Origin: CAYTZO01 sp964442525
Lineage (GTDB): Bacteria > Patescibacteriota > Microgenomatia > UBA10105 > UBA927
NCBI GenBank assembly: GCA_964442525.1
Contig: CAYTZO010000005.1
Span: 1-33,808, forward strand
Direction: 5' to 3'
DNA length: 33,808 nt
The stretch's first letter is position 1. Each line of letters opens with the position of its first letter. The translations under genes and the position numbers were made by a program. This document shows, one piece after another, positions 15,151 through 23,999 of the stretch. The notes beneath the pieces are model-generated. The model was not told the DNA's origin and made no database searches. It worked only from the letters and a program-made list of their open reading frames with translations.

Positions 15151-16263
15151 TTATTTTTTGGCCTTTCGAACGACGAATTTACCATCGAGCCCCTTGAGGA
15201 TTTCAACGACTCCGGTATATTCGAGCTCATCCATTCCGGCCATGGCAGGCCCGTAGAAGCCCTGCTGACGCATCTCAAAGGTCTTTGCGGCTGCCTTCTC
15301 ACGAATCATGTCCCAGAATGGCTGGTCAAACAGATCTACCGCTTCCGTGAACTTCCCCTCGTGCACGCAGTACCCTGCAGCGGAGACAATGGCCGGTCCG
15401 TCAAAATAAGAAATAATAGTATTCTGCTTGACGGGCATGACGGCCACATGGTGCGATCCCCGATTGTCTCCAAGGACGTAGTACGCCGTTGCCCAGGGAG
15501 AGAGAATTTCCCCTGTAGAAGGGAACGTTTTCTGGCTCCTGACAATGGCGACCGGGTCGTCCTTCCCAACGTATTTTCCAGCGATATTATGAAGTCTGCT
15601 GGTTGAGACTACAGATGCCTGAAGACCCGTTGCGTTTTCCTTGACGGATTCGATGACGTAGTGATTCGGATCACGCAGAAGCGCGCAGATTTCGTAGTAA
15701 TCCTCAGGCACCTTGAGCGTGATGATACGATCTGCCTCCGTGTAGTTCACGTCCATAATCGTGTAGGTAAACCCGGCCTTCATGTCAGGCGCCAAAAGCA
15801 GTCCCGCATTGTGATAGGGATTGGCAAACGCATCAAAGATCGGCTGGTTAAACATGCCCGGTCCGCACTTGTCTGCGGCAAAAAGGACAAATGGTTCCGC
15901 AGGGCGTTCCTCAAATTCCATCTCGCACGACCCCGGTCCCATGCCGCGCACGTTTCCTGAAAATGCACTTTTAAGAAGATCCTGTCCGGCGCCGTAAAGC
16001 CCCTGTGCTTTGGCTATTTTTGTGGTCTCCACAAATGCATTCCATGCAAACTCATGAATATCGGGGTTATCGACGCCGCGCGTGTGACTCATGAGGAAAG
16101 CAATGTCATCGCCGGTGAAACTCACCCGTGCGTCCTTGAGAAGACCTTTTCGTACCGCCTTACCCGCGACTTCTTTGGCTTTTTCGATCATCGCAAGACT
16201 GGGCCTGTTGTGTCCGCCGACCGAACCGGTATCTGCTTTAATGACGGAAAGGGTGGTTTTCAT
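15151..16263 (-). CDS. fbp: fructose-1,6-bisphosphate aldolase/phosphatase (archaeal type, class V)
   Basis: A 370-residue bifunctional FBPA/P. It condenses dihydroxyacetone phosphate with glyceraldehyde 3-phosphate and then dephosphorylates the product to fructose 6-phosphate, which makes it a one-way gluconeogenic enzyme. Metal ligands fall at family positions: D11 and H18 in KADTGSVGGH, D52 and D53 in TGDDIAF. The aldolase Schiff-base lysine and its tyrosine partner are K234 and Y231 in GKYVGKDDP. FDGPAIVSAAGY is also conserved. Full length. A strong Shine-Dalgarno, AAAGGAGG, lies seven bases before the ATG. It starts 14 bases after gpmI. The family is typical of archaea and a limited set of bacteria, so ancient transfer is likely. 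Confidence 0.93.
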   Translation of the reverse strand: MKTTLSVIKADTGSVGGHNRPSLAMIEKAKEVAGKAVRKGLLKDARVSFTGDDIAFLMSHTRGVDNPDIHEFAWNAFVETTKIAKAQGLYGAGQDLLKSAFSGNVRGMGPGSCEMEFEERPAEPFVLFAADKCGPGMFNQPIFDAFANPYHNAGLLLAPDMKAGFTYTIMDVNYTEADRIITLKVPEDYYEICALLRDPNHYVIESVKENATGLQASVVSTSRLHNIAGKYVGKDDPVAIVRSQKTFPSTGEILSPWATAYYVLGDNRGSHHVAVMPVKQNTIISYFDGPAIVSAAGYCVHEGKFTEAVDLFDQPFWDMIREKAAAKTFEMRQQGFYGPAMAGMDELEYTGVVEILKGLDGKFVVRKAKK

Positions 16264-16277
16264 ATGTTTGCCTCCTT

Positions 16278-17909
16278 TTAACTGTGGGCAAGTAAATTAT
16301 TACCGTTCATTTCGCCCGGAATGTCAATACCTCTCCATGCTAGCACAGTTGGCGCAATGTCTGCAAGTTTCCCCTGGGGAAGCGTTTTGGGCTGATACTG
16401 GAGTTTTTTATCTATCATGATAAACGGAACGGGATATGTCGAGTGTTCGGTGTCCACATCTCCATTAGGGCCGAGCATTTCCTCTACGTTGCCGTGGTCA
16501 CCGGTAATAATACACGTGCCGTCGACTGCGAGCACGTTTTCAACAATTCTCCCGACACACGTATCGGTGACTTCACACGCGGTTATGGCCGCGGGAATGT
16601 TCCCCGTGTGTCCAACCATGTCCGGATTTGCAAAATTAATAAGGATAAACGAATACACCCCAATCGACAGTCTGTCGATAAGCTGCTGCGTGAGTTCAAA
16701 CGCGCTCATGGCGGGACGCAGATCATAGGTGGCGACATTCGGCGAAGGAACAATCAAGCGGTCTTCACCCTTAAACGGTTCCTCCCGCATTCCGTTAAAG
16801 TAGTAGCCGACAAACCTCTCTTTTTCCGTCTCGGCAAGATGGAGTTGCCGAAGTTCGAGTGTCGAAAAAACTCTTCCGATCGGCATAACGACCGGCTCTA
16901 AGGGAAATGCAACGGTGCAGGGAAGATTTCGCTCATATTGCGTCATCGTCACAAAAAAGAGATTTGGGAGAACAACGCGGCGGGTAAACGGTTGCCACCG
17001 CTCTTCGGGTTCCACCACGTGCTTATGGAAATACTTTACCGCGTATGGATCAAAATACGGCTCGTGTCTGTGCGTTTCAAAATCGCTCAGAACAAAGGCA
17101 TGGGTAATCTGTCTTGGCCTGTCCACGCGATAGTTATAAAAAATTACCGCATCGTAGTTGTGAATACGGGGCAGGGGGGCTCCGCTGCTGTCGAGGATGG
17201 TCGTGGGTTCAATAAATTCATCGGTTTTCCCCTCCTGATAAGCGTTGTCAATTGCCTCCAGGGCGGTTTTTGCCGTCCGCTCGCTGCCTTCGGTGAGCGC
17301 TTCATAGGCTTTTTGTGTCCGCTCCCATCGCCGATCCCGATCCATGGCGTAATACCTTCCCATGATTGTGGCGATTTTGCCGATTTGTATTTGACTTAGC
17401 CTGGTCTCAACCTCGCTTACGAATGCTCTTGCTGACCTGGGCGTCGCATCCCTGCCGTCAGTAAACAGATGCAGATACACGGGAACCGGCGGACCGTGCA
17501 TGTGCAGAAGTTCGAGGAGTGCATAGAGGTGCTCTTTGCTTCCGTGAACCGAAGCATCACTGATTATCCCCATGATGTGAAGATTTGTCTTGTGGGTTTG
17601 CGCATAGCGTATGGCACCCAGAAACGCTTCGTTTCGGTTAAAACTTCCGTCTGCAATTGCCATATTGATGCGCGGAAAATCCTGATAGACGATTCTGCCG
17701 GCCCCTATATTGATGTGGCCGGTTTCGGTATTCCCGTCTTCCCCCTTCGGTAGCCCAACGGCCTCTCCGGAAGCCAAAAGCTCCGTATGAGGGTACGAAG
17801 CCCAAAATTGCGGCATAAAACGAAGTTTAGCAAGCGAGATCGCATTGCCAGGTCCGCCCGGGGCAAGTCCCCAGCCGTCCAAAACGATCAAAACAAGTGG
17901 TTTTTCCAT
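16278..17909 (-). CDS. gpmI: 2,3-bisphosphoglycerate-independent phosphoglycerate mutase
   Basis: A 543-residue alkaline-phosphatase-superfamily enzyme that interconverts 2- and 3-phosphoglycerate. LIVLDGWG at the N-terminus supplies metal ligand D11. GHINIGAGRIVYQD follows the nucleophile. IMGRYYAMDRDRRWER and DGRDATPRSA form the substrate pocket, and the late motif TGDHGNVEEM with DTEHSTYPVPF closes the metal site. The nucleophile position, serine in the usual GNSEVGH, is threonine here: GNTETGH with T61. AGGGG lies about eight bases before the ATG. It is 12 bases after eno and 14 before fbp. The other residues are intact, so I expect it to be active. Confidence 0.9.
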   Translation of the reverse strand: MEKPLVLIVLDGWGLAPGGPGNAISLAKLRFMPQFWASYPHTELLASGEAVGLPKGEDGNTETGHINIGAGRIVYQDFPRINMAIADGSFNRNEAFLGAIRYAQTHKTNLHIMGIISDASVHGSKEHLYALLELLHMHGPPVPVYLHLFTDGRDATPRSARAFVSEVETRLSQIQIGKIATIMGRYYAMDRDRRWERTQKAYEALTEGSERTAKTALEAIDNAYQEGKTDEFIEPTTILDSSGAPLPRIHNYDAVIFYNYRVDRPRQITHAFVLSDFETHRHEPYFDPYAVKYFHKHVVEPEERWQPFTRRVVLPNLFFVTMTQYERNLPCTVAFPLEPVVMPIGRVFSTLELRQLHLAETEKERFVGYYFNGMREEPFKGEDRLIVPSPNVATYDLRPAMSAFELTQQLIDRLSIGVYSFILINFANPDMVGHTGNIPAAITACEVTDTCVGRIVENVLAVDGTCIITGDHGNVEEMLGPNGDVDTEHSTYPVPFIMIDKKLQYQPKTLPQGKLADIAPTVLAWRGIDIPGEMNGNNLLAHS

Positions 17910-17921
17910 GGAATACGCCCC

Positions 17922-19196
17922 TTAGCGATGGGACAATTCGCGTTCAATAGAAAGCAGTCTGTTGTATTTTGCCACACGTTCGCCCCGGGCCGGTGCGCCG
18001 AATTTTACATAGTCGCTCTGCACTGCAACGGAAAGGTCTGCGATAAACGAGTCGTTCGTCTCGCCGCTTCTGTGGGACACGACTGTTTTGATATCATTCT
18101 TTTTGGCAAGCGCAACGACCGAGAAAAATTCGCTAAGAGACCCAATCTGGTTTGGCTTGAGAAGAATAGCAGAACATGCCCGAAGTTGTATCGCTTTTTC
18201 GAGGCGTACCTTATTGGTTACCAAAAGGTCGTCGCCCACGATAAGGACGTCTTTGCCCAGGAGCGCGGTAATTGAGGTCCAACCCTCCCAGTCATCCTCA
18301 TCGAGCGGATCCTCAAGGATGAGCAGCCGGTATTTTCTGTTGAGGTCGCTATAGTAGGAAATAAGCTCCCTGCTCGTGAGCACCTCCGGCCTGTCCTTGA
18401 TTTGATAACCGCGTTCAACTTTAAAGGAATTTGCCGCAGTATCGAGTCCCAGGAATATATCGATGCCAAAATGGTACGGAGTTTCACGAACCGCCTCGAG
18501 AATTATCTCCAGCGCATCGAGATTGGTATAAAGGTTCGGGGCAAAACCGCCTTCGTCTCCAACGGAATGAACCGCATTCCGGTACGCAAGCACCTTCTTG
18601 AGCGAGTGGTAAATCTCCGCCCCCATACGAATGGCGTCAGAATACGATTTATTCGTAGCGGGAACAACGTGGAACTCCTGAAAATCCAAATTCCCGGCTC
18701 CGTGTTTGCCGCCATTGATGATATTAAGCGTCGGCGTAGGAATTCTCGTCATTTCAACGGGGAACGTTTGTCGGAAAATTTCATTGAGGTATTGGTAAAG
18801 CGGCATCCTCTTTTGATTTGCCGCTGCTGCGCTCGCTGCGAGTGAAACGCTCAGGATACTATTGGCGCCGAGATTCTTTTTTTCGGGAGTTTCGTCAAGC
18901 CCCAGAAGGGTAGCGTCGAGGGTTGATTGTGAAAGCGCGTCCATGCCTTTAAGTTTTGCCGCAATGATCGTGTTCACGTTTTGTACTGCCTTAAGTACCC
19001 CCATGCCGCCGTATCGTTTTGGGTCGCCGTCGCGCAGTTCCACCGCTTCATATTTGCCGACCGACGCGCCTGCGGGCACGGAGGCGGTTCCGCGATACCC
19101 GCTTTCAAGAACGACGGTCGTTTCGATAGTCGGATTGCCTCGGGAATCAAGTATTTCACGCCCTTGGATGCTATAAATTTTTGATGAGGGAGTCAT
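17922..19196 (-). CDS. eno: enolase
   Basis: A 424-residue phosphopyruvate hydratase that interconverts 2-phosphoglycerate and phosphoenolpyruvate. Motifs: GREILDSRGNPTIETTV, the flexible-loop SVPAGASVGKYEA, GDEGGFAPN, metal ligand region LILEDPLDEDDWEGW and GDDLLVTN, catalytic LLKPNQIGSLSE and SHRSGETNDSFIADL. Length is near the usual 430. The start is supported by AAAGGAG just upstream and overlaps the end of ppsA by 26 bases, suggesting coupling. Followed by gpmI after 12 bases, so three consecutive gluconeogenic steps are encoded side by side. Confidence 0.95.
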   Translation of the reverse strand: MTPSSKIYSIQGREILDSRGNPTIETTVVLESGYRGTASVPAGASVGKYEAVELRDGDPKRYGGMGVLKAVQNVNTIIAAKLKGMDALSQSTLDATLLGLDETPEKKNLGANSILSVSLAASAAAANQKRMPLYQYLNEIFRQTFPVEMTRIPTPTLNIINGGKHGAGNLDFQEFHVVPATNKSYSDAIRMGAEIYHSLKKVLAYRNAVHSVGDEGGFAPNLYTNLDALEIILEAVRETPYHFGIDIFLGLDTAANSFKVERGYQIKDRPEVLTSRELISYYSDLNRKYRLLILEDPLDEDDWEGWTSITALLGKDVLIVGDDLLVTNKVRLEKAIQLRACSAILLKPNQIGSLSEFFSVVALAKKNDIKTVVSHRSGETNDSFIADLSVAVQSDYVKFGAPARGERVAKYNRLLSIERELSHR

Positions 19197-21486
19197 GCTT
19201 CTCCTTTCTGGTCACGAGTTTTGCCTCAGCGCGGTATACGGTCTCACGCACGCGATCCAGCGCATCGGGGTTAACGGAAATGCTTGTAATGCCCCATTGC
19301 ACCAACTTTTCTACCAAATCCGGATAATCTGAAGGCGCCTGGCCGCACATTGAGGAAGTAACGCGGCGTTTCAGACACGTGCGGACGACGTGTTCAAACG
19401 ACCAAAGCATGCTGGGATCAAGTTCAGAAAAATCGCCGCGGACCTCGCTGTTGTCTCTGTCGGTTCCCAGCATGAGCATGGTAAGGTCATTTGAACCGAT
19501 GGATACGCCGTCAATCCCGACATCCAAAAATTCATCGAGACGGATAACGTTGGTGGGGATCTCAACCATAAGCCACAGTTTAAACGACGGCGATCGAATA
19601 AGTCCCTTGCCGGCGATGATCCGCTTCACCTCCAAAAGTTCCTTGGGTGTGCGGACAAACGGTATCATCAGCCATAAATTTTTCAGTCCTCTCTTGTTTC
19701 GTACCGTTTTGATCACCTCGAGCTCCAATTCAAATACCTCGGGATCAGCAATGTATCGTGCCGCCCCGCGATACCCCAGCATAGGATTGGATTCTTCGGG
19801 TTCATAGAGCTTGCCTCCGTGGAGGCTGCGGTATTCGTTTGTTTTAAAATCCGTCGTCCGATAGATAACCGGTCGCGGAGAAAATGCCTGACAAAAGGCC
19901 TCGATCTGACTACTCATACTCTGGACGAAGAGATTGCTTTTTCCGTCTCTGATGAGTTTCTTGGGGTGCGTGCCAATGCCTGCTATCATAAATTCGGCAC
20001 GCAGAAGTCCCACGCCGTCAACGTTAGCTCGCGCTACGCTCTCAGCTCGGGATGGTTCCGCGAGGTTCACGTACACCTTAGTCGCAGTTTGTATCTTGTT
20101 TGGCTCAAAACCCGAAAGATGGCCGTCCGGCTTGCCGGGAAAGCCTGACTGTCCCAATGATCCTTTATGTATCTCTCCCGTCGAACCGTTTACTGTAACT
20201 ACCATGCCTTCCTGGAGCGTGCTCATTGCTCCTGAAGCGCCAACGACCGCCGGTATTCCCAGTTCCCGCGAAACGATCGCCGCATGACTCGTACGGCCGC
20301 CTCTTTCCGTTACTATGGCTACCGCCTTGCGCATGGCGGGAACAAAATCCGGGCTCGTCATTTCCGCTACCAAAACGTCACCGCTTTTCACCTTACCGAC
20401 CTGGGCAGTAGAATGAAGCTTTTTTACCGTGCCGGAACCAATACCCGGGCTTGCCGGATCACCCCTGAGAATCAGCGGCTGTTTAAGCGGGGTCATCCGT
20501 GCGGCGGAAACTTTCTTTTCCGTTTGAATGGTGGTGATCGGCCTGGTTTGCACGATTGCGATTTTTCCCTTTTCAATTGCCCACTCAACGTCCTGAGGAA
20601 AGAAGTAGTGCTCCTCGAGTTTTATGCCGAGACGGGCAAGAGCGAGGATCTGAGAATCGGTAATTTTCTGCCGCTGGGCCAATCCCCGCGGGACGACGCG
20701 GATGATATTGTTATTGCGCACTTTTACCATCATGCGTTCCTGCCGATGAACGTCTTTTTTGGTGATCGCAAGGGAAGCTTTATCGACTTCGTAATGATCG
20801 GGGGTCACGGAACCCTGCACAATCATCTCCCCTAGTCCGGCAATGGCTTCGATAACAACTTTTTGTTTATCATTGGTGACGGGATCACGGGTAAACATCA
20901 CGCCTGAAAATTCTGACTGGACCATCCGTTCTACCGGTATGGCGATACTGACGCGGAAATGGTCAAAATGATTGGTCGCACGATAAAAAATAGCCCGTTC
21001 GGTAAACAGTGATGCCCATGCTTCCTTCACCTTTTCAACGAGGTTTGCCTCTCCCTGAACATTGAGGAAAGTTTCCTGCTGACCAGCAAAGGAGGCGGAA
21101 GGCAAATCTTCGGCCGTCGCGGAAGAGCGGACCGCAACGAGGGGGTGCTTGAGGAGCCCTTTTTCAAGTTGAAAATACGCCCGGACAATTTCCTGTGCCA
21201 TAGATGCGGGAAACGGCGCTCCGGTAATCAAACGCCGGGTGTCACGGGAAGCCCGCGCAAGGGCTTTGCTGTTTCCGACATCGAGGTTTGACAGGGTTTG
21301 ACGGATTTTTTCCCGTAGCCCTGAGGAGTCTAAGAATGCATTATAGGCATGACTGGTTACGATGAATCCGCTGGGGACGGGAAAGCCCGCTCTCGTCATC
21401 TCGCCCAAATTTGCTCCCTTTCCGCCAACCAACGCCACATCCTCTTTATCAACGTCCCCGAACCATACGACAAATTTTGACCGCAT
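19171..21486 (-). CDS. ppsA: phosphoenolpyruvate synthase
   Basis: A 771-residue pyruvate, water dikinase: pyruvate + ATP to PEP + AMP + phosphate. The ATP-grasp half begins with DVALVGGKGANLGEM and includes AVRSSATAEDLPSASFAGQQET. The swivelling domain has the phosphohistidine near residue 400 in ERGGRTSHAAIVSRELG. The PEP/pyruvate barrel has LLRAEFMI, GSNDLTMLMLGTDRD and the C-terminal catalytic Cys in SSMCGQAPSDYP. Length is close to the usual 790. It follows the isomerase by 21 bases without a clear Shine-Dalgarno and overlaps eno. The enzyme could also run toward pyruvate and ATP where no pyruvate kinase exists; the neighbours favour gluconeogenesis. Confidence 0.93.
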   Translation of the reverse strand: MRSKFVVWFGDVDKEDVALVGGKGANLGEMTRAGFPVPSGFIVTSHAYNAFLDSSGLREKIRQTLSNLDVGNSKALARASRDTRRLITGAPFPASMAQEIVRAYFQLEKGLLKHPLVAVRSSATAEDLPSASFAGQQETFLNVQGEANLVEKVKEAWASLFTERAIFYRATNHFDHFRVSIAIPVERMVQSEFSGVMFTRDPVTNDKQKVVIEAIAGLGEMIVQGSVTPDHYEVDKASLAITKKDVHRQERMMVKVRNNNIIRVVPRGLAQRQKITDSQILALARLGIKLEEHYFFPQDVEWAIEKGKIAIVQTRPITTIQTEKKVSAARMTPLKQPLILRGDPASPGIGSGTVKKLHSTAQVGKVKSGDVLVAEMTSPDFVPAMRKAVAIVTERGGRTSHAAIVSRELGIPAVVGASGAMSTLQEGMVVTVNGSTGEIHKGSLGQSGFPGKPDGHLSGFEPNKIQTATKVYVNLAEPSRAESVARANVDGVGLLRAEFMIAGIGTHPKKLIRDGKSNLFVQSMSSQIEAFCQAFSPRPVIYRTTDFKTNEYRSLHGGKLYEPEESNPMLGYRGAARYIADPEVFELELEVIKTVRNKRGLKNLWLMIPFVRTPKELLEVKRIIAGKGLIRSPSFKLWLMVEIPTNVIRLDEFLDVGIDGVSIGSNDLTMLMLGTDRDNSEVRGDFSELDPSMLWSFEHVVRTCLKRRVTSSMCGQAPSDYPDLVEKLVQWGITSISVNPDALDRVRETVYRAEAKLVTRKEKHDSLIKNL

Positions 21487-21507
21487 GGAACCAGTATGAA
21501 GATTTTT

Positions 21508-22617
21508 TTATGTTGCCGCAAGAGGCGAGAGACTCTTAAGTTTTTCTTTAAAGTAATTGACCCAAGGAATGGCAGCCGGATTTACGTCGTAGAGCATCGC
21601 GAGGTAATACGTGGTAAAACCGGAAAGAGTAAATGCTTCCAATACCTGCGAAATCTTATTCGCGCCGGTAAGCGCTATGTCATAGGTTGAAATGTGCTGT
21701 TTTTGGACGACATCTTTTGTGATCGCAAAGCGTTTTTGGATCGGTTCGCTATAACAATGAGAAAGAAAAAAAACAAAAATTTCATGCGGATGTAAGATTT
21801 CCGGATAAGACAATCCTTCTAAAAGATGGTGATTGAGTTCAGAAATGTATCGGTAATCGGATATCATTTTTGCCGTTTCATTAATCTGGTTTGCAAAACC
21901 ATTCCCGAATCCTTTGAGAAATTCAGCAGTTATGATAAATGGGTACTTATCCTTGAGAAGTCGTGCAAGTTGTTTTGCCTGATTATCTTTTTCAGGGATC
22001 TCCGGGCCGTATTTTTTCCCGACTTCCCGCGTAAAAGCAATAGCTTCAGGTATTTCTTCGTCTTTAATGGTAACAAGTCCTAAAGATTTCAGAAGACCGA
22101 GATGACCCATGAGAAGATACCCTCCGCCTATTCTCGGTTGACCGCAGGGATTAAATTTCGGCTTAAAAACATAGCCGGTAAAATTATTTTTTTCCAGGAG
22201 GTCTGCCAGTGCTCCGCCGCTCGTCACCGCCGTAACTTTTGCCTTTCGGGAAATTGCATCCCGAGCGCAAGCAAGAACTTCTTCTGTTGTTCCGGAATAA
22301 GAAGAAAGCACAACAAGCGTATCGGAATCCACATAGCCCGGCAATGTATAATCTTCAACTATTTCATACGGTTCCACTATCTTCTTTTTAAATAGTTCCT
22401 TAATTGTTTTTGGAGGAAATCTCGAGCCGCCCATTCCACAAACCACAATATTATAAATTTGCTTATAGTGATCGGGGAACGACAATTTTGAAGATTCTGT
22501 CCACGCCTGTTCGCACTGATCAGGGAAAAGCGCTGTCGAGCCCAAAATGCCAGAGGGATCCTTTGCCTTCATTAAGCGAATATCATCAAGGGTATTCATA
22601 ATCCATATTTTTCTCAT
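21508..22617 (-). CDS. bifunctional phosphoglucose/phosphomannose isomerase
   Basis: A 369-residue SIS-domain isomerase that interconverts fructose 6-phosphate with glucose 6-phosphate and mannose 6-phosphate. The N-terminal SIS domain has VVCGMGGSRFPP (about 51-62) and the sugar-phosphate loop VLSSYSGTTEEVLA (about 97-110). The C-terminal part, with ELNHHLLEGLSYPE, fits the bacterial PGI/PMI C-terminal domain. The start is uncertain: ATG 22617 or ATG 22599 (six residues shorter), neither with a good Shine-Dalgarno. It sits between the mutase gene and ppsA. Its G+C is visibly lower (several 60-base lines at 35-45%) than that of ppsA next to it (about 55% in a sampled line). Confidence 0.85.
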   Translation of the reverse strand: MRKIWIMNTLDDIRLMKAKDPSGILGSTALFPDQCEQAWTESSKLSFPDHYKQIYNIVVCGMGGSRFPPKTIKELFKKKIVEPYEIVEDYTLPGYVDSDTLVVLSSYSGTTEEVLACARDAISRKAKVTAVTSGGALADLLEKNNFTGYVFKPKFNPCGQPRIGGGYLLMGHLGLLKSLGLVTIKDEEIPEAIAFTREVGKKYGPEIPEKDNQAKQLARLLKDKYPFIITAEFLKGFGNGFANQINETAKMISDYRYISELNHHLLEGLSYPEILHPHEIFVFFLSHCYSEPIQKRFAITKDVVQKQHISTYDIALTGANKISQVLEAFTLSGFTTYYLAMLYDVNPAAIPWVNYFKEKLKSLSPLAAT

Positions 22618-22631
22618 TAATATATGAGAAA

Positions 22632-23993
22632 TTACGTTCGTTTACCTCCCAAGGATTCTATTTTGTCAATTAACTCATTCGTTTTACTGTCAAGAATATC
22701 GTTAGTATCCGCCTCCACATTGAGCCGCAGAAGCGGCTCAGTTTTGCTCGCCCGCACGTTAAACCAATACTCTTTATACCACACACTGACCCCATCTACC
22801 TCATCTTTGTTTTGCGCATCGGCAAACCCTCTCCGTATGGCGTCCAGGGTTTTGGAAATATCAGCGACTTTGAAATTGATCTCGCCGCTTGCTGGATACA
22901 CATCCAGCTGGTCAACATACTCTGACAACTTCCTCCCTTCACTTGAAAGAAGGCTCAAGATCATAAGCGCGCTCAATGCTCCGCTTTCCGCGGCAAAAAA
23001 ATCACGCCAGTAATAGTGGCCGGAATGTTCACCCGCAAAAATTGCCCCGGTTTCCCGCATGTATGTTTTTATGTAACTGTGGCCCACGCGTACCCGCTTG
23101 GACCTGCCTCCAAGCTTCGTTATAGTCTGCGGTACGACCCGTCCGCAAACGGCGTTATAAAGGATGAGTTCCCCCGGGTGGCTTTTGAGTATGTGACTGG
23201 CCAAAAGTGCGGTCGTAACGGTACCGCTCACGAGCCTGCCGCTGTCGTCTATAAGAAACATACGGTCCGCATCGCCATCAAAGGTTAGCCCGACATCTGC
23301 ATGTTCTTTTACCACGGTCTCGATAAGCATTTTGTTGTTTGATTCGACAAGCGGATTGGGGATATGATTGGGAAACGAGCCGTCCAGATCCATAAAAAGC
23401 GCTCTCACGCGAAAGGGCAGCCCCTCGAAGGCTTTTGGAACGAGCTTGCCTGCCATGCCGTTTCCCGCATCAACAACGACATGAAGAGGCTTAAGGGAGG
23501 CGGTATCCACCAGAGACTGAATCTTTGCTTTCCACTCGTCCATGACGTCGACCGTCGTAACACTTCCTTTAATCTCATTTGAAGGAAGCGGTCCCAAGGA
23601 GATCGCTTCGCGCACTGCAAAAAGCCCGCTGTCGCTGGTTACGGCAATCGGACCGCGTTTGACGAGTTTTATGCCGTTATACTCAGGTGGGTTATGGGAA
23701 GCGGAAATCATGACTACCAAATCATAGGGCTTCGTCCCGGCGATGAAATATTGTATTTCTGTGCCAACGAGCCCCGCATCAAAAACATCAATTCCCAAAT
23801 CCGTAAATACGTTTACAAAGCCGTCCCGCAGCTCACCCCCTGAAAGCCGCATGTCCCTGCAGATCGCGACGGTCTTTGGAGAAAACACCCGTACTATCGC
23901 ATGAGCAAGAACCCGGGCAACTTCGCCGTTAATCTGGTTTGGGTACGTCGCGCGTATGTCGTAATCCTTAAAAATAGAACGATCGATCTGCAT
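22632..23993 (-). CDS. phosphomannomutase/phosphoglucomutase
   Basis: A 453-residue alpha-D-phosphohexomutase that moves phosphate between C6 and C1 of glucose or mannose, supplying precursors for nucleotide sugars. The four domains are marked by the phosphoserine loop ISASHNPPEYNGIK (about 95-108), the metal loop FDGDADRMFLID, the sugar-binding GEHSGHYYWRDF and the phosphate-binding RASKTEPLLRLN near the C-terminus, where the usual Asn after Ser is Lys. Length is typical. It starts six bases after holA ends, with TATAAA five bases before the ATG and no Shine-Dalgarno. With the next gene it links fructose 6-phosphate to hexose 1-phosphates. Confidence 0.9.
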   Translation of the reverse strand: MQIDRSIFKDYDIRATYPNQINGEVARVLAHAIVRVFSPKTVAICRDMRLSGGELRDGFVNVFTDLGIDVFDAGLVGTEIQYFIAGTKPYDLVVMISASHNPPEYNGIKLVKRGPIAVTSDSGLFAVREAISLGPLPSNEIKGSVTTVDVMDEWKAKIQSLVDTASLKPLHVVVDAGNGMAGKLVPKAFEGLPFRVRALFMDLDGSFPNHIPNPLVESNNKMLIETVVKEHADVGLTFDGDADRMFLIDDSGRLVSGTVTTALLASHILKSHPGELILYNAVCGRVVPQTITKLGGRSKRVRVGHSYIKTYMRETGAIFAGEHSGHYYWRDFFAAESGALSALMILSLLSSEGRKLSEYVDQLDVYPASGEINFKVADISKTLDAIRRGFADAQNKDEVDGVSVWYKEYWFNVRASKTEPLLRLNVEADTNDILDSKTNELIDKIESLGGKRT

Positions 23994-23999
23994 AAGAAT

